From positions 1,612,001 through 1,676,000 of the forward strand of contig NZ_CP042325.1 in NCBI RefSeq assembly GCF_007904105.1: a DNA stretch of 64,000 nucleotides. Direction: 5' to 3'. The notes beneath the pieces were generated by a model. It was not told where the DNA came from, searched no databases, and saw nothing but the letters and a program-made list of their open reading frames with translations. Position 1 is the stretch's first letter. Every line of letters starts with the position of its first letter. The position numbers were made by a program, and so were the translations under genes. Shown here one piece after another: positions 9,435 through 17,700 of this stretch. Origin of the DNA: Corynebacterium sp. sy039 (GTDB lineage: Bacteria; Actinomycetota; Actinomycetes; Mycobacteriales; Mycobacteriaceae).

Positions 9435-9869
9435 TCACTTGTTTCCGCTGGGTACAAGGCATGAGCCTTGCCATGCTCCTAAGCGTTCTGCTTTAGTTTG
9501 CACCAATCCAGCCAACTGTGCGGATTCTGCAATAAGGCCTGGCTCTAATGAACCCGGTTTCCCAGCACCAGGAGTCAATAGCCAGATGCGACCATTACCA
9601 GCCAACGGACGAATAACGTCGACGAGGCCGTCTACTAGGTCACCATCTTCTTCGCGCCACCAGAGCAAAACGGCGTCACATACCTCATCTGTGTCCTCGT
9701 CTAAGAGTTCTTCACCGATGATGTCTTCGATTGCTTCGCTTAGCTCAGAGTAGCAATCTTCATCCCAGCCAATTTCTTGCACCACCATGCCGTCTGTAAA
9801 ACCTAAACGGCGTGCATGATCCGCAGGAGTTACTGCGGCTTTTTTCTCCTTCGATACTGTTTCGTTCAT
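9435..9869 (-). CDS. DUF3052 family protein
   Basis: A small acidic soluble protein (144 residues from the chosen start) of the actinobacterial DUF3052 family, recognised by VVQEIGWDEDC and the AVLLWWREEDGDLVD core. Homologues regularly sit divergent to aceE, as here. Its function is not known to me. The start at 9869 gives the usual family length; the frame extends upstream to 9908 with other possible starts and there is no clear ribosome-binding site. Confidence 0.85.
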   Translation of the reverse strand: MNETVSKEKKAAVTPADHARRLGFTDGMVVQEIGWDEDCYSELSEAIEDIIGEELLDEDTDEVCDAVLLWWREEDGDLVDGLVDVIRPLAGNGRIWLLTPGAGKPGSLEPGLIAESAQLAGLVQTKAERLGAWQGSCLVPSGNK

Positions 9870-10090
9870 CACTAGGAACAATACTCCCATTCTGTGATTT
9901 TCTCTCATTTTCTGGGGTTATTTTCTTAATTTTTAGAAAAAATTAGACCGCAGAATAGTTCGTAGAACAGTTCAAGAAATATCCACTGTCCCCTAATTGG
10001 GTTTGACCATGAGCAAAGCAACCGCAACTGGCGTATTCTAGAAAACGTAATGTGTGCCTTTTTATGCACATACATGCACATATAAATCTC

Positions 10091-10106
10091 ATTGTGATTA
10101 CACAAT
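10091..10106. promoter_or_regulatory. Palindrome in the aceE leader
   Basis: ATTGTG-ATTA-CACAAT is a perfect inverted repeat ending 26 bases before the aceE start. It resembles a binding site for a dimeric regulator, but the 4-base spacer does not fit the GlxR consensus. A little upstream, TGTGTGC and GCACATA repeats occur around 10050-10080. Confidence 0.4.
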
Positions 10107-10132
10107 CATGAACTCTCACTTGGAGGTGTGGA

Positions 10133-12871
10133 ATGGCGGACCCAACTCAGGGAAAGCACGCTGAGGACACTAATTTTGCGATGATCCGCGATGGTGTTGC
10201 GTCTTATCTCAACGACGCCGATCCAGAAGAAACAAATGAATGGATCGATTCTCTCGACGGAATGTTGGCAGACTCAAGTCCAGAACGAGCACGTTTTATC
10301 ATGCTGCGTCTACTAGAACGTGCCTCAGCACAGCGAGTAGCTTTGCCTCCGCTCACCTCCACTGACTATGTGAACACCATCCCTACCAGCATGGAACCAG
10401 ATTTCCCTGGTGACGAGGAGATGGAAAAGCGCTACCGCCGTTGGATTCGTTGGAATGCAGCGATTATGGTGCACCGCGCTCAACGCCCTGGGATTGGCGT
10501 CGGCGGGCATATTTCGACATATGCTGGTGCAGCTCCACTCTATGAGGTTGGCTTCAACCACTTCTTCCGCGGTAAAGATCATCCAGGTGGCGGTGACCAA
10601 ATTTTCTTCCAGGGTCACGCTTCTCCTGGTATGTACGCTCGTGCTTTCCTTGAAGGACGCCTCACTGAGGACGACCTCGACGGATTCCGTCAGGAAGTAT
10701 CGCGCCCACAAGGCGGTTTGCCTTCTTATCCTCACCCACATGGCATGAGAGACTTCTGGGAGTTCCCTACCGTTTCTATGGGTCTTGGCCCAATGGACGC
10801 TATTTATCAGGCACGTTTTAACCGTTACCTGCATAATCGCGGTATCAAAGATACTTCTCAGCAGCACGTTTGGGCTTTCCTTGGCGATGGTGAGATGGAC
10901 GAGCCAGAATCACGCGGTCTTATCCAAATGGCAGCGCTGAACAACCTCGACAACCTCACCTTTGTCATCAACTGTAACTTGCAGCGTCTCGACGGTCCGG
11001 TTCGTGGTAATACCAAGATCATCCAAGAGCTTGAGTCTTTCTTCCGTGGAGCTGGTTGGTCAGTTATCAAAGTGGTATGGGGTCGCGAATGGGATCAGCT
11101 ATTCGAGGCTGACAAAGACGGTGCCCTCGTTGAGTTGATGAATACCACTCCTGATGGGGATTTCCAGACCTTCAAGGCCAATGACGGAAAGTATGTGCGT
11201 GAGCACTTCTTCAACCGCGATCCACGTACTGCAAAACTCGTAGCAGATTGGACCGATGAGGAAATCTGGAAACTTCCTCGCGGTGGACACGATTACCGCA
11301 AGATTTACGCAGCTTATAAGCGTGCCCTAGAAACCAAGGATCGCCCTACTGTTATCTTGGCGCACACCATTAAAGGTTATGGTCTTGGTCATAACTTCGA
11401 GGGACGCAATGCAACGCACCAGATGAAGAAACTCACCCTCGAGGATCTCAAGAAATTCCGCGATAAGCAGGGCATTCCTATTTCTGATGAACAATTAGAA
11501 AAAGATCCTTATTTGCCACCTTACTACCACCCAGGTGAAGACTCGCCAGAAATTAAATACTTGCTGGAGCGTCGTAAAGCTCTTGGTGGTTTCTTGCCAG
11601 AGCGTCGGGAAAACTACACGCCACTAGAATTACCGGGTCTGGATAAACTGCGTAGTATCCGCAAGGGATCTGGTAAGCAAGAAGTTGCCACCACCATGGC
11701 TATTGTGCGCGCGTTCAAGGAGCTTATGCGCGATAAGGAATTGGGCAAGCGCATTGTGCCTATTATTCCTGACGAGGCTCGTACCTTTGGTATGGACTCC
11801 TGGTTCCCAACGCTGAAAATCTATAACCCACATGGTCAAAACTATGTGCCGGTGGACCATGACCTCATGCTGTCCTATCGTGAAGCAACAGATGGTCAGA
11901 TCATGCACGAGGGTATCAATGAAGCAGGTTCTAGCGCAGCATTCATTGCAGCTGGTACAGCGTATGCAACGCATGGCGAACCAATGATTCCAATTTATAT
12001 CTTCTACTCCATGTTTGGTTTCCAGCGCACAGGCGATTCTTTCTGGGCAGCAGGCGACCAAATGGCTCGTGGCTTTATACTTGGCGCTACTGCAGGACGC
12101 ACCACCTTAACAGGTGAAGGTTTGCAGCACATGGATGGTCATTCCCAAATTTTGGCATCCACTAACCCTGCAATGGTTTCTTATGACCCTGCCTTTGCTT
12201 ATGAGATCGCTCACCTCATCCATCGAGGCATTGATCGTATGTACGGCAAAGATGGTGGCGAGAACATCATGTACTACCTCACCATTTACAATGAGCCGAT
12301 TCCTCAGCCAGCAGAGCCAGAAAACCTCGATGTTGAAGGGCTCCACAAAGGTATTTACCTTTACGAAAAGGCAGAAACTGGCACTGAGCTTGAAGTATCA
12401 TTGCTTGGTTCTGGTATCGGTATGCAGCAAGCATTGCGCGCACGTGATATTTTGCGCGACGAATACAACATTGGTGCCAATGTATTCTCGGTGACTTCTT
12501 GGGTTGAGCTTGCTCGTGAAGGACGCAAGAAAGAACTCGAGCAATTGCGCCACCCAGAAGCTGAGGTAGCAGAAGCATTTGCGACAACTCAGTTGAAGAA
12601 GGCTGCTGGCCCATACATTGCAGTTTCCGACTTCGCATCTGACCTCCAAGAGCAAATCCGACGCTTTGTCCCAGGTGATTACACCACCTTGGGCGCAGAT
12701 GGCTTTGGATTCTCCGATACTCGCCCTGCTGCACGACGATTCTTCAACATTGACGCTGAATCCGTTGTGGTTGCCGCTTTGGCAGCACTGGCACGCCAAG
12801 GCAAAGTTGAGCGCAAAATTGTTGCCCAGGCAGCAGAAAAGTTCAACTTGAACGACCCAACCAAAGCATAA
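10133..12871 (+). CDS. aceE: Pyruvate dehydrogenase E1 component (homodimeric)
   Basis: The 912-residue protein is the homodimeric E1 type. The thiamine diphosphate motif runs from [12 protein letters not shown] (near 252) to [15 protein letters not shown]. It decarboxylates pyruvate and passes the acetyl group to the E2 lipoyl domain; in corynebacteria E1 works in a shared pyruvate/oxoglutarate dehydrogenase complex. GGAGG lies 8 bases before the ATG. It stands alone between a long 5' region with palindromes and a terminator hairpin. Codon use is regular, as expected for a highly expressed gene. Confidence 0.98.
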   Translation: MADPTQGKHAEDTNFAMIRDGVASYLNDADPEETNEWIDSLDGMLADSSPERARFIMLRLLERASAQRVALPPLTSTDYVNTIPTSMEPDFPGDEEMEKRYRRWIRWNAAIMVHRAQRPGIGVGGHISTYAGAAPLYEVGFNHFFRGKDHPGGGDQIFFQGHASPGMYARAFLEGRLTEDDLDGFRQEVSRPQGGLPSYPHPHGMRDFWEFPTVSMGLGPMDAIYQARFNRYLHNRGIKDTSQQHVWAFLGDGEMDEPESRGLIQMAALNNLDNLTFVINCNLQRLDGPVRGNTKIIQELESFFRGAGWSVIKVVWGREWDQLFEADKDGALVELMNTTPDGDFQTFKANDGKYVREHFFNRDPRTAKLVADWTDEEIWKLPRGGHDYRKIYAAYKRALETKDRPTVILAHTIKGYGLGHNFEGRNATHQMKKLTLEDLKKFRDKQGIPISDEQLEKDPYLPPYYHPGEDSPEIKYLLERRKALGGFLPERRENYTPLELPGLDKLRSIRKGSGKQEVATTMAIVRAFKELMRDKELGKRIVPIIPDEARTFGMDSWFPTLKIYNPHGQNYVPVDHDLMLSYREATDGQIMHEGINEAGSSAAFIAAGTAYATHGEPMIPIYIFYSMFGFQRTGDSFWAAGDQMARGFILGATAGRTTLTGEGLQHMDGHSQILASTNPAMVSYDPAFAYEIAHLIHRGIDRMYGKDGGENIMYYLTIYNEPIPQPAEPENLDVEGLHKGIYLYEKAETGTELEVSLLGSGIGMQQALRARDILRDEYNIGANVFSVTSWVELAREGRKKELEQLRHPEAEVAEAFATTQLKKAAGPYIAVSDFASDLQEQIRRFVPGDYTTLGADGFGFSDTRPAARRFFNIDAESVVVAALAALARQGKVERKIVAQAAEKFNLNDPTKA

Positions 12872-12917
12872 TCTATGGCGCTAGGCGCATTTCGCGCCAC
12901 AAACCTCGATTAAGCTC

Positions 12918-12951
12918 AACGCGCTACCTCACCTAAGTGAGGTAGCGCGTT
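12918..12951. terminator. Bidirectional hairpin between aceE and hydrolase gene
   Basis: AACGCGCTACCTCA and TGAGGTAGCGCGTT form a perfect 14-bp stem with a 6-base loop between two converging genes. There is no long T run, so it may act by stalling. Confidence 0.75.
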
Positions 12952-12988
12952 ATGTATATGAGTGGCGTATGCAGCTAGAACCCAATAA

Positions 12989-13924
12989 TTACTGAGCTAT
13001 GAAATGCGCAATTGCTTTATTGACAACGGCAGGGTTTTCTAGCGGCAACATATGCCCCGCCTGCGGTATTACTTGCAACGCAGCGTGCGGCATAAGCTCA
13101 CAAATCTTCTCTGCCTGTGCCAGTGGTGTCACGTCGTCTTTGTCACCAACGATGACTACAGCGGGAATATCAGCTACTGCTTGGGCTGCTGCTAACTCAT
13201 CGTGTTTTTCTAGATCATCAAGGAAACCGACATAGGTTTCTATGGGAGTGGAATTGAGCAATTGTGCGTGCAGTTTCACTGCGGGGCTCATGCCACTGTT
13301 CTTGAACATGGTCACACCCAGCGTGGGGGCAATCAAAGCCGCAAACTCCGAGCGTAGTTTTTGCGCTTCTTCTGGAGAGATTTCCATAGCATTTCTAATG
13401 TCATCTGCCACGGGGAGCTTTAAGAGTTGAGGGGTACCTTTTCCGGAAAAGGATTCGATTGCGGTGGCTATGAGCACCATGCCACGTATTTGTTTGCGCA
13501 GCTTGGGGTAGCGTCGTAAGAGATTAAAACTGACCATTCCGCCTAGAGAGTGCCCGACAAGAATAATCGGTCCGGTAATGTTTGCGTCGGTGATGGCTGC
13601 ATAGACATCATCGGCAGCTCCATCGACGCTGCATTCTGCCACGGGATATTGGGGGGTTTGTCCATGCCCGCGAAAATCAGGCAGCAGGCAACGAGCTCGA
13701 TGTGCTATTTCTTCAGTTTGGTATTGCCATTGGGTTGCGGCAAGAGTGAAGCCGTGCACGAACACGACTGTTACTGCGCTATCTTCAGGGCCGGTGAGGA
13801 AATAGGTATTTTTGCCCACTGTGCGCTTGGTCGAAAAATGTTCTTCCCCGCGTGGCGGTGTTGCCGGCACGCTAGCAAGCCCATGATTGCGCTTGGAACG
13901 TTTCGTTAGTCGAAGAAAAGCCAT
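12989..13924 (-). CDS. Alpha/beta hydrolase
   Basis: An alpha/beta-hydrolase fold protein. The oxyanion motif VFVHGFTLAATQW, the nucleophile elbow GHSLGGM (Ser), GDKDDVTP (acid) and AGHMLPLENP (His) appear in order, so the triad is complete. The substrate is unknown. The first 25 residues are very basic. The start at 13924 is one of two candidates (the other is 13951); neither has a clear ribosome-binding site. It is divergent from the acyl carrier protein gene, which may hint at an acyl or thioester substrate, but this is inference only. Confidence 0.85.
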   Translation of the reverse strand: MAFLRLTKRSKRNHGLASVPATPPRGEEHFSTKRTVGKNTYFLTGPEDSAVTVVFVHGFTLAATQWQYQTEEIAHRARCLLPDFRGHGQTPQYPVAECSVDGAADDVYAAITDANITGPIILVGHSLGGMVSFNLLRRYPKLRKQIRGMVLIATAIESFSGKGTPQLLKLPVADDIRNAMEISPEEAQKLRSEFAALIAPTLGVTMFKNSGMSPAVKLHAQLLNSTPIETYVGFLDDLEKHDELAAAQAVADIPAVVIVGDKDDVTPLAQAEKICELMPHAALQVIPQAGHMLPLENPAVVNKAIAHFIAQ

Positions 13925-13995
13925 GCGTTGTAGTCTAGTCGAGTGCAGCATAAACTTAGCAAGGAACTAAATCTTCATGGGCAGAAAGGACAAGG

Positions 13996-14295
13996 ATGGC
14001 TTCGCTGCAAGAACAATTAGCAAAACTCCAGAGCACTCAGGACTCTGATGCGCGCACTGCCCAACCGACAACTGCACAAAAAATTCGTACCATCATCGCC
14101 CGCGTCCTTGGCGAAGAACCAGAATCCATTGCTACGAGCACTCTCTTGCAAGACCTCGGCGCGAGTTCGCTCGATATCATTGAGATCGCAGTGCGCTTGG
14201 AGATTGAGTTTCCACAGCAGCTACGTAGCGACAAGGTTCGGGCAACCATGAGCATTGCTGATCTTGCAGTACTTATCGACGCCACCCAAGGGTAA
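13996..14295 (+). CDS. Acyl carrier protein
   Basis: A 99-residue acyl carrier protein that holds acyl chains on a 4'-phosphopantetheine arm. The attachment site is LGASSLDIIE with Ser58; the usual Asp before this serine is replaced by Ser. The first 25 residues are a polar extension not found in E. coli AcpP. AAGGACAAGG precedes the ATG. No fatty-acid or polyketide genes adjoin it; the neighbours are an alpha/beta hydrolase and, convergent, a beta-lactamase-like protein. It may be the fatty/mycolic acid carrier or a specialised one. Confidence 0.9.
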   Translation: MASLQEQLAKLQSTQDSDARTAQPTTAQKIRTIIARVLGEEPESIATSTLLQDLGASSLDIIEIAVRLEIEFPQQLRSDKVRATMSIADLAVLIDATQG

Positions 14296-14300
14296 CGTGC

Positions 14301-15143
14301 TCAGTGGGTTAACTCCTGCCAGATGTGGTCATTGGTTTGACCCCATACTTCTTTAGCCCACGGTCCAAAAGCTCGATCGGTCAGCGCTATCATTGCTCGC
14401 TTGCTAGGACGATGCAGCCACATATATGTTCCCGACTGCCCAAAATGCCCTACCACATCGCTGGGCATACTCTGCCCTGTCCAGTGTGGGTTCTTTGCAC
14501 CTTTGATCTCAAAGCCCAACCCCCAGTCGCAGGGTTTGTACATTCCATAGCCAGGCACGATTCCGGCTAGACCAGGAAATGTGGTGTGGCAGGCTTGTGC
14601 TACTGTCTGGTCGTCGAGAAGCTGTGGGAATAGCACCTCACGAGCAAAAAGCGTGAGGTCATGAACACTCGAGCGTGCGCCGTGCCCTGCGCTGCCATGC
14701 AATAAAGAATTGTGCATACCTAATGGGGCGAATACTGCTTCATGGAGGTACTCGGGAAAGGGAATGTCTGTTTCGCGTTCTACTGCCGCGCTGAGTAGCT
14801 CGAAACCGTAGGAAGAATAGATGCGGCGCTGCTCAGGTTTTTTGATTGGGTCGTCTTGGCTAAAACCCACTCCTGCGGCATGAGCTAATAGGTGTTTTAC
14901 TGTAGCGTCCGTGGGACCGCATGGGGTATCTAGCTCAACAACCCCTTCTGAGATGGCAATGAGAAATCCGTAGGCACATAGTAGTTTTGTGACGCTGGCT
15001 AGCTCAAAAACGCGGTGAATATCGCCAGCAGTAGCAACGAGTGCGCTTTCGACGCCATGAGCATGGGCATTATCGCCCCAGTCAAGCACTGCTGCTGCTT
15101 TGTTGGTGACGTCCCATTGTGCCAAATGTGCTTCAAGATCCAT
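14301..15143 (-). CDS. Serine beta-lactamase-like hydrolase
   Basis: A 280-residue protein of the class C beta-lactamase/penicillin-binding-like family. The SxxK motif is SVTK (S50, K53), the second motif is YSSYGF where YxN is usual, and VGHFGQSGT near the C-terminus replaces the KTG box. No signal peptide is visible from the start at 15143, so it is probably cytoplasmic, an esterase or peptidase rather than an antibiotic-resistance enzyme. The frame extends upstream over the tRNA region, but those starts are unlikely. It ends 6 bp from the acyl carrier protein gene, convergent. Confidence 0.82.
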   Translation of the reverse strand: MDLEAHLAQWDVTNKAAAVLDWGDNAHAHGVESALVATAGDIHRVFELASVTKLLCAYGFLIAISEGVVELDTPCGPTDATVKHLLAHAAGVGFSQDDPIKKPEQRRIYSSYGFELLSAAVERETDIPFPEYLHEAVFAPLGMHNSLLHGSAGHGARSSVHDLTLFAREVLFPQLLDDQTVAQACHTTFPGLAGIVPGYGMYKPCDWGLGFEIKGAKNPHWTGQSMPSDVVGHFGQSGTYMWLHRPSKRAMIALTDRAFGPWAKEVWGQTNDHIWQELTH

Positions 15144-15191
15144 AGGGCATATTATAAGGCTCCGCGGCGATACTGCTGCGGAGCCTATGTG

Positions 15192-15265
15192 TGGGGCCAC
15201 CCGGGCTCGAACCGGGGACCGACGGATTATGAGTCCGCAGCTCTAACCGACTGAGCTATAGCCCC
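15192..15265 (-). tRNA. tRNA with CAT anticodon (elongator Met or Ile2)
   Basis: Acceptor GGGGCTA with TGGCCCC, D arm GCTC/GAGC, anticodon stem with loop CTCATAA, and T loop GGTTCGAGCC all fold. The anticodon is CAT. The first pair is G-C, so it is not the initiator tRNA, which has a C-A mismatch. Elongator Met or lysidine-modified Ile2 cannot be separated by eye. No CCA is encoded. Confidence 0.9.
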
Positions 15266-15482
15266 TAACACCATTCTTATGTGTGATTGCTGGGCAACCG
15301 CACGCAAGACTAGAAAAGTATAACACTAGAATGCTCTCTAGTGAAAAAAGGGCAAGTAGCTTATGGACGGAAGAATAACTTTCGAGAAAAATATGCAATA
15401 AGCTGCAGATTTGCAAGTGCAAGATTGGGTAGATATAGTTTATTTCGGTTGAACGCGTTGATGCGTTTCAGCTAGATAACAT

Positions 15483-15555
15483 TCCTCCATAGCTCAGTTG
15501 GCAGAGCATTCGACTGTTAATCGAAGGGTCACTGGTTCGAGCCCAGTTGGGGGAG
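15483..15555 (+). tRNA. tRNA-Asn (anticodon GTT)
   Basis: Acceptor TCCTCCA with TGGGGGA, anticodon stem TTCGA/TCGAA with loop CTGTTAA, T arm ACTGG/CCAGT. The anticodon is GTT and CCA is not encoded. The 217 bp between this and the previous tRNA hold no gene that I can see. Confidence 0.96.
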
Positions 15556-15564
15556 CTTTCTTCT

Positions 15565-15593
15565 ACCGCCTACAAAAGTGTAGGCGGTTTTTT
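15565..15593 (+). terminator. Rho-independent terminator after tRNA-Asn
   Basis: ACCGCCTAC pairs with GTAGGCGGT over a 6-base loop and is followed by a run of six T. Confidence 0.92.
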
Positions 15594-15604
15594 GAGTTAC
15601 TGCT

Positions 15605-15808
15605 GTGTATTATGCGCTCACCTATGCGATAGTGGGGTTTGTGTCGTCGGCTATATTGATGACTTCGGTGGCTGTTGGTGTAGAACTGGTGTCGGTTTTG
15701 TTGTTGAAGTCTTGGCGACCAGGAATGACAAGTGATGAGGTACGTCAGGCTTGGAGACAAACTGTTGAAATGACTAAGCGGATGACACTAGAGGAAACAA
15801 ACGAGTAA
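15605..15808 (+). CDS. Possible small membrane protein
   Basis: A GTG-started frame of 67 codons directly after the tRNA-Asn terminator. Residues 3-36 form one long hydrophobic stretch and the rest is polar and charged. I do not recognise it, there is no clear ribosome-binding site, and it could be a chance frame. It would lie upstream of the YtxH-like gene on the same strand. Confidence 0.35.
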   Translation: MYYALTYAIVGFVSSAILMTSVAVGVELVSVLLLKSWRPGMTSDEVRQAWRQTVEMTKRMTLEETNE

Positions 15809-15948
15809 TGCACAAAGAGAATGCGGATAGGGGTAATTCCACGCAAGTGTGTTAACAGCTGACCTGCCACCACTTCCTTCCCCCTTCCTGTGCTAAAACC
15901 CGTATAGTGGTGGGCAGAAGGTTCACAATAATATGGGAGGCTATTTTC

Positions 15949-16191
15949 ATGATTCAATTCGTCGTAGGTGCAGCTGCTGGCTATATTTTTGGTACTAAAG
16001 CAGGGCGACGCAGATATGAACAAATCAAGAAGGGCTATCACACAGCCGTTAATTCCCCTATTACTAAAAAGGCAGTGACCACCACTCGTCGGGTGATTGC
16101 TAATAAAATTGATCCACAGCCACGGATGAAGGAAGTAAAAAACATTAGGACTAAAGATAATTCCACTATTTTGGAACCAGATCACGACTAA
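15949..16191 (+). CDS. YtxH-like small membrane protein
   Basis: An 80-residue protein starting with a glycine- and alanine-rich membrane segment, FVVGAAAGYIFGTKAGRRRYEQ, typical of YtxH-domain proteins, then a basic tail. YtxH proteins are envelope- or stress-associated without a defined reaction. The start is chosen because GGAGG is 10 bases before this ATG. A hairpin terminator follows 4 bp after the stop. Confidence 0.8.
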   Translation: MIQFVVGAAAGYIFGTKAGRRRYEQIKKGYHTAVNSPITKKAVTTTRRVIANKIDPQPRMKEVKNIRTKDNSTILEPDHD

Positions 16192-16194
16192 TAC

Positions 16195-16249
16195 AAAAGC
16201 TCTTGGCTACCGCGATCTCAACACAATCGACGGTGACCAAGAGCTTTTT
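16195..16249. terminator. Long bidirectional hairpin terminator
   Basis: AAAAGCTCTTGG pairs with CCAAGAGCTTTT; inside it ACCG/CGGT and CGAT/ATCG continue the stem. A-rich on the left and T-rich on the right, it can end transcription from both converging genes. Confidence 0.88.
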
Positions 16250-16292
16250 GTCGCACTAGACAAGCCGCACGACGCAAGACAGCGGAAATAAA

Positions 16293-16673
16293 TTATGCCG
16301 CTACCTGGTTATTTACCTTTTTTGCAGCTTTATCTGCGATAACAGCTGCCCAGATGATTCCACCTATCGCTAAGACATAAGAGATAGCTCCGGTGGTCAA
16401 AGAAACAAATGGAACATCCTGCACAAAAAATGCTGAAATGAGTAGCACTGCGGTGAGGGCAATAACGAGCATTCCTGTCACTTTCAAGATAGGTGCGGCT
16501 TCTTTATGACCCTGCAGCCACGCTGCATCAGATTTTTTGGTTTGTGTTGTCCGTAGTCCCATTATTGAATTGCGATATAGTTTTCCCGAGGTAGCTGTAT
16601 TAGGAATACTTAAGCACAATGTGCTCAATAGAATCAGTCCCACAGCAGCGATGAATACAGCAGCAATCTGCAT
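16293..16673 (-). CDS. SdpI family membrane protein
   Basis: A 126-residue protein with three hydrophobic segments (about residues 1-24, 64-86 and 92-112). Between the first two lies the family signature, IMGLRTTQTKKSDAAW followed by GHK, that marks the SdpI/YhfL-type family. SdpI in Bacillus is an immunity protein for a killing peptide, but most relatives have unknown roles and no toxin gene is visible here. AAGGAAGG precedes the ATG. Confidence 0.8.
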   Translation of the reverse strand: MQIAAVFIAAVGLILLSTLCLSIPNTATSGKLYRNSIMGLRTTQTKKSDAAWLQGHKEAAPILKVTGMLVIALTAVLLISAFFVQDVPFVSLTTGAISYVLAIGGIIWAAVIADKAAKKVNNQVAA

Positions 16674-16747
16674 GGTTTTTCCTTCCTTATTGTGAACGTC
16701 CCTGCTCTTTTATTGTAAATAACCGCGGTGACCTCGTAGTCCTTCGT

Positions 16748-16762
16748 GATGAAAGATTCATC
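16748..16762. promoter_or_regulatory. Palindrome upstream of PTS operon
   Basis: GATGAA-AGA-TTCATC is a perfect 6-bp inverted repeat about 120 bp before the PTS IIA-IIB start. It might be an operator; no regulator gene is adjacent. Confidence 0.3.
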
Positions 16763-16881
16763 GAACCTTTACTTTTTTTAACTTCGCCCCTTCTTGCGCC
16801 ATATTGTGCTTAGTAACGTCGGCTGCCGCTGTTAGGATAGTTAATCACTTCGTGTTTTTACTACTTGTAAGAAAAGAGCTC

Positions 16882-17697
16882 ATGTCTAGTCTTAATGATC
16901 TCCTTGGGGATCGGATTCTCCTCGATGTTAGCGCTGATAGCTGGCAAGAATCCATAAGCATTGCAGGTGAATTATTAGAGCGCAGCAATAGTATTACTGC
17001 CGCCTATACTCAGGCAATGATTGATAATGTCACTGAGAATGGTCCTTATATTGTCATTGCTCCTGGTATTGCTTTTGCTCATGCCCGCAGCTCTGACGCT
17101 GTTATACGCAGTTGTCTTTCTTTTGTGCGGCTGCGTACCCCCATCACGTTTGGGCACCCCAAAAATGATCCAGTGCATATAGTTTTTGCTTTGGCAGCAG
17201 CTGATTCTCACGCACATATCGACGCTATGCGCAGCCTTGCTACCCTCTTGTCCACCAAGAGCACTCGCCAAGCACTCAGCCAAGCGCAGACCCCGGAGCA
17301 GATTGCAGAGATACTTGCTGGTGGTGCCCAACCAAACACAACGAGCACAACGAGCGCAACGAGCGCAGTGAAGAAGGCTCAGGCGAACGTCGAAAAGCAA
17401 GAAAGCACTGGTCACGTTTTGACCGTGTGCGGCAATGGATTAGGTACTTCGCTTTTCCTCAAAAGCACCCTCGAACAGGTACTAGAGCGTTGGGGCTGGT
17501 CAAGCTATGTTTCGGTGGAGGCGACAGACACAATTTCTGCAAAGGGAAAAGCCCAGTCGGCTGATTTTGTTCTCACGTCCGACGCTATCGCGCGCACCTT
17601 GGGCGAGATTGGCATACCGGTGTATGTTATTGAGAATTTTTCTTCCCCACAAGAAGTAGATCATGTGCTTCGTACCATCTATGACCTTGGAGAATAA
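16882..17697 (+). CDS. Fused PTS IIA-IIB protein, ascorbate type
   Basis: Residues 1-150 are a mannitol/fructose-type (PTS_EIIA_2) IIA domain with the phosphorylated histidine in GIAFAHARSSD; residues about 180-271 are a lactose/ascorbate-type IIB domain with the active cysteine in TVCGNGLGTSLF. A Thr/Ser/Ala linker near residues 152-165 is partly encoded by three 9-bp tandem repeats. It would take phosphate from HPr and pass it to the sugar entering through the IIC protein encoded 3 bp downstream. The ATG at 16882 follows AAGAAAAGAG; an upstream extension is unlikely. Confidence 0.9.
   Translation: MSSLNDLLGDRILLDVSADSWQESISIAGELLERSNSITAAYTQAMIDNVTENGPYIVIAPGIAFAHARSSDAVIRSCLSFVRLRTPITFGHPKNDPVHIVFALAAADSHAHIDAMRSLATLLSTKSTRQALSQAQTPEQIAEILAGGAQPNTTSTTSATSAVKKAQANVEKQESTGHVLTVCGNGLGTSLFLKSTLEQVLERWGWSSYVSVEATDTISAKGKAQSADFVLTSDAIARTLGEIGIPVYVIENFSSPQEVDHVLRTIYDLGE
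17338..17364 (+). repeat. Three 9-bp tandem repeats in the IIA-IIB linker
   Basis: ACAACGAGC, ACAACGAGC and GCAACGAGC follow each other and encode TTS-TTS-ATS. Copy number could vary without changing the frame. Confidence 0.8.
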
Positions 17698-17700
17698 CCT

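Noticed and set aside
10091..10106. GlxR (CRP-type) site
   Set aside because: The half-sites are 4 bases apart, whereas the GlxR consensus needs a longer spacer and TCACA on the right.
15192..15265. Initiator tRNA-Met
   Set aside because: The first acceptor pair is G-C and not the C-A mismatch of initiators.
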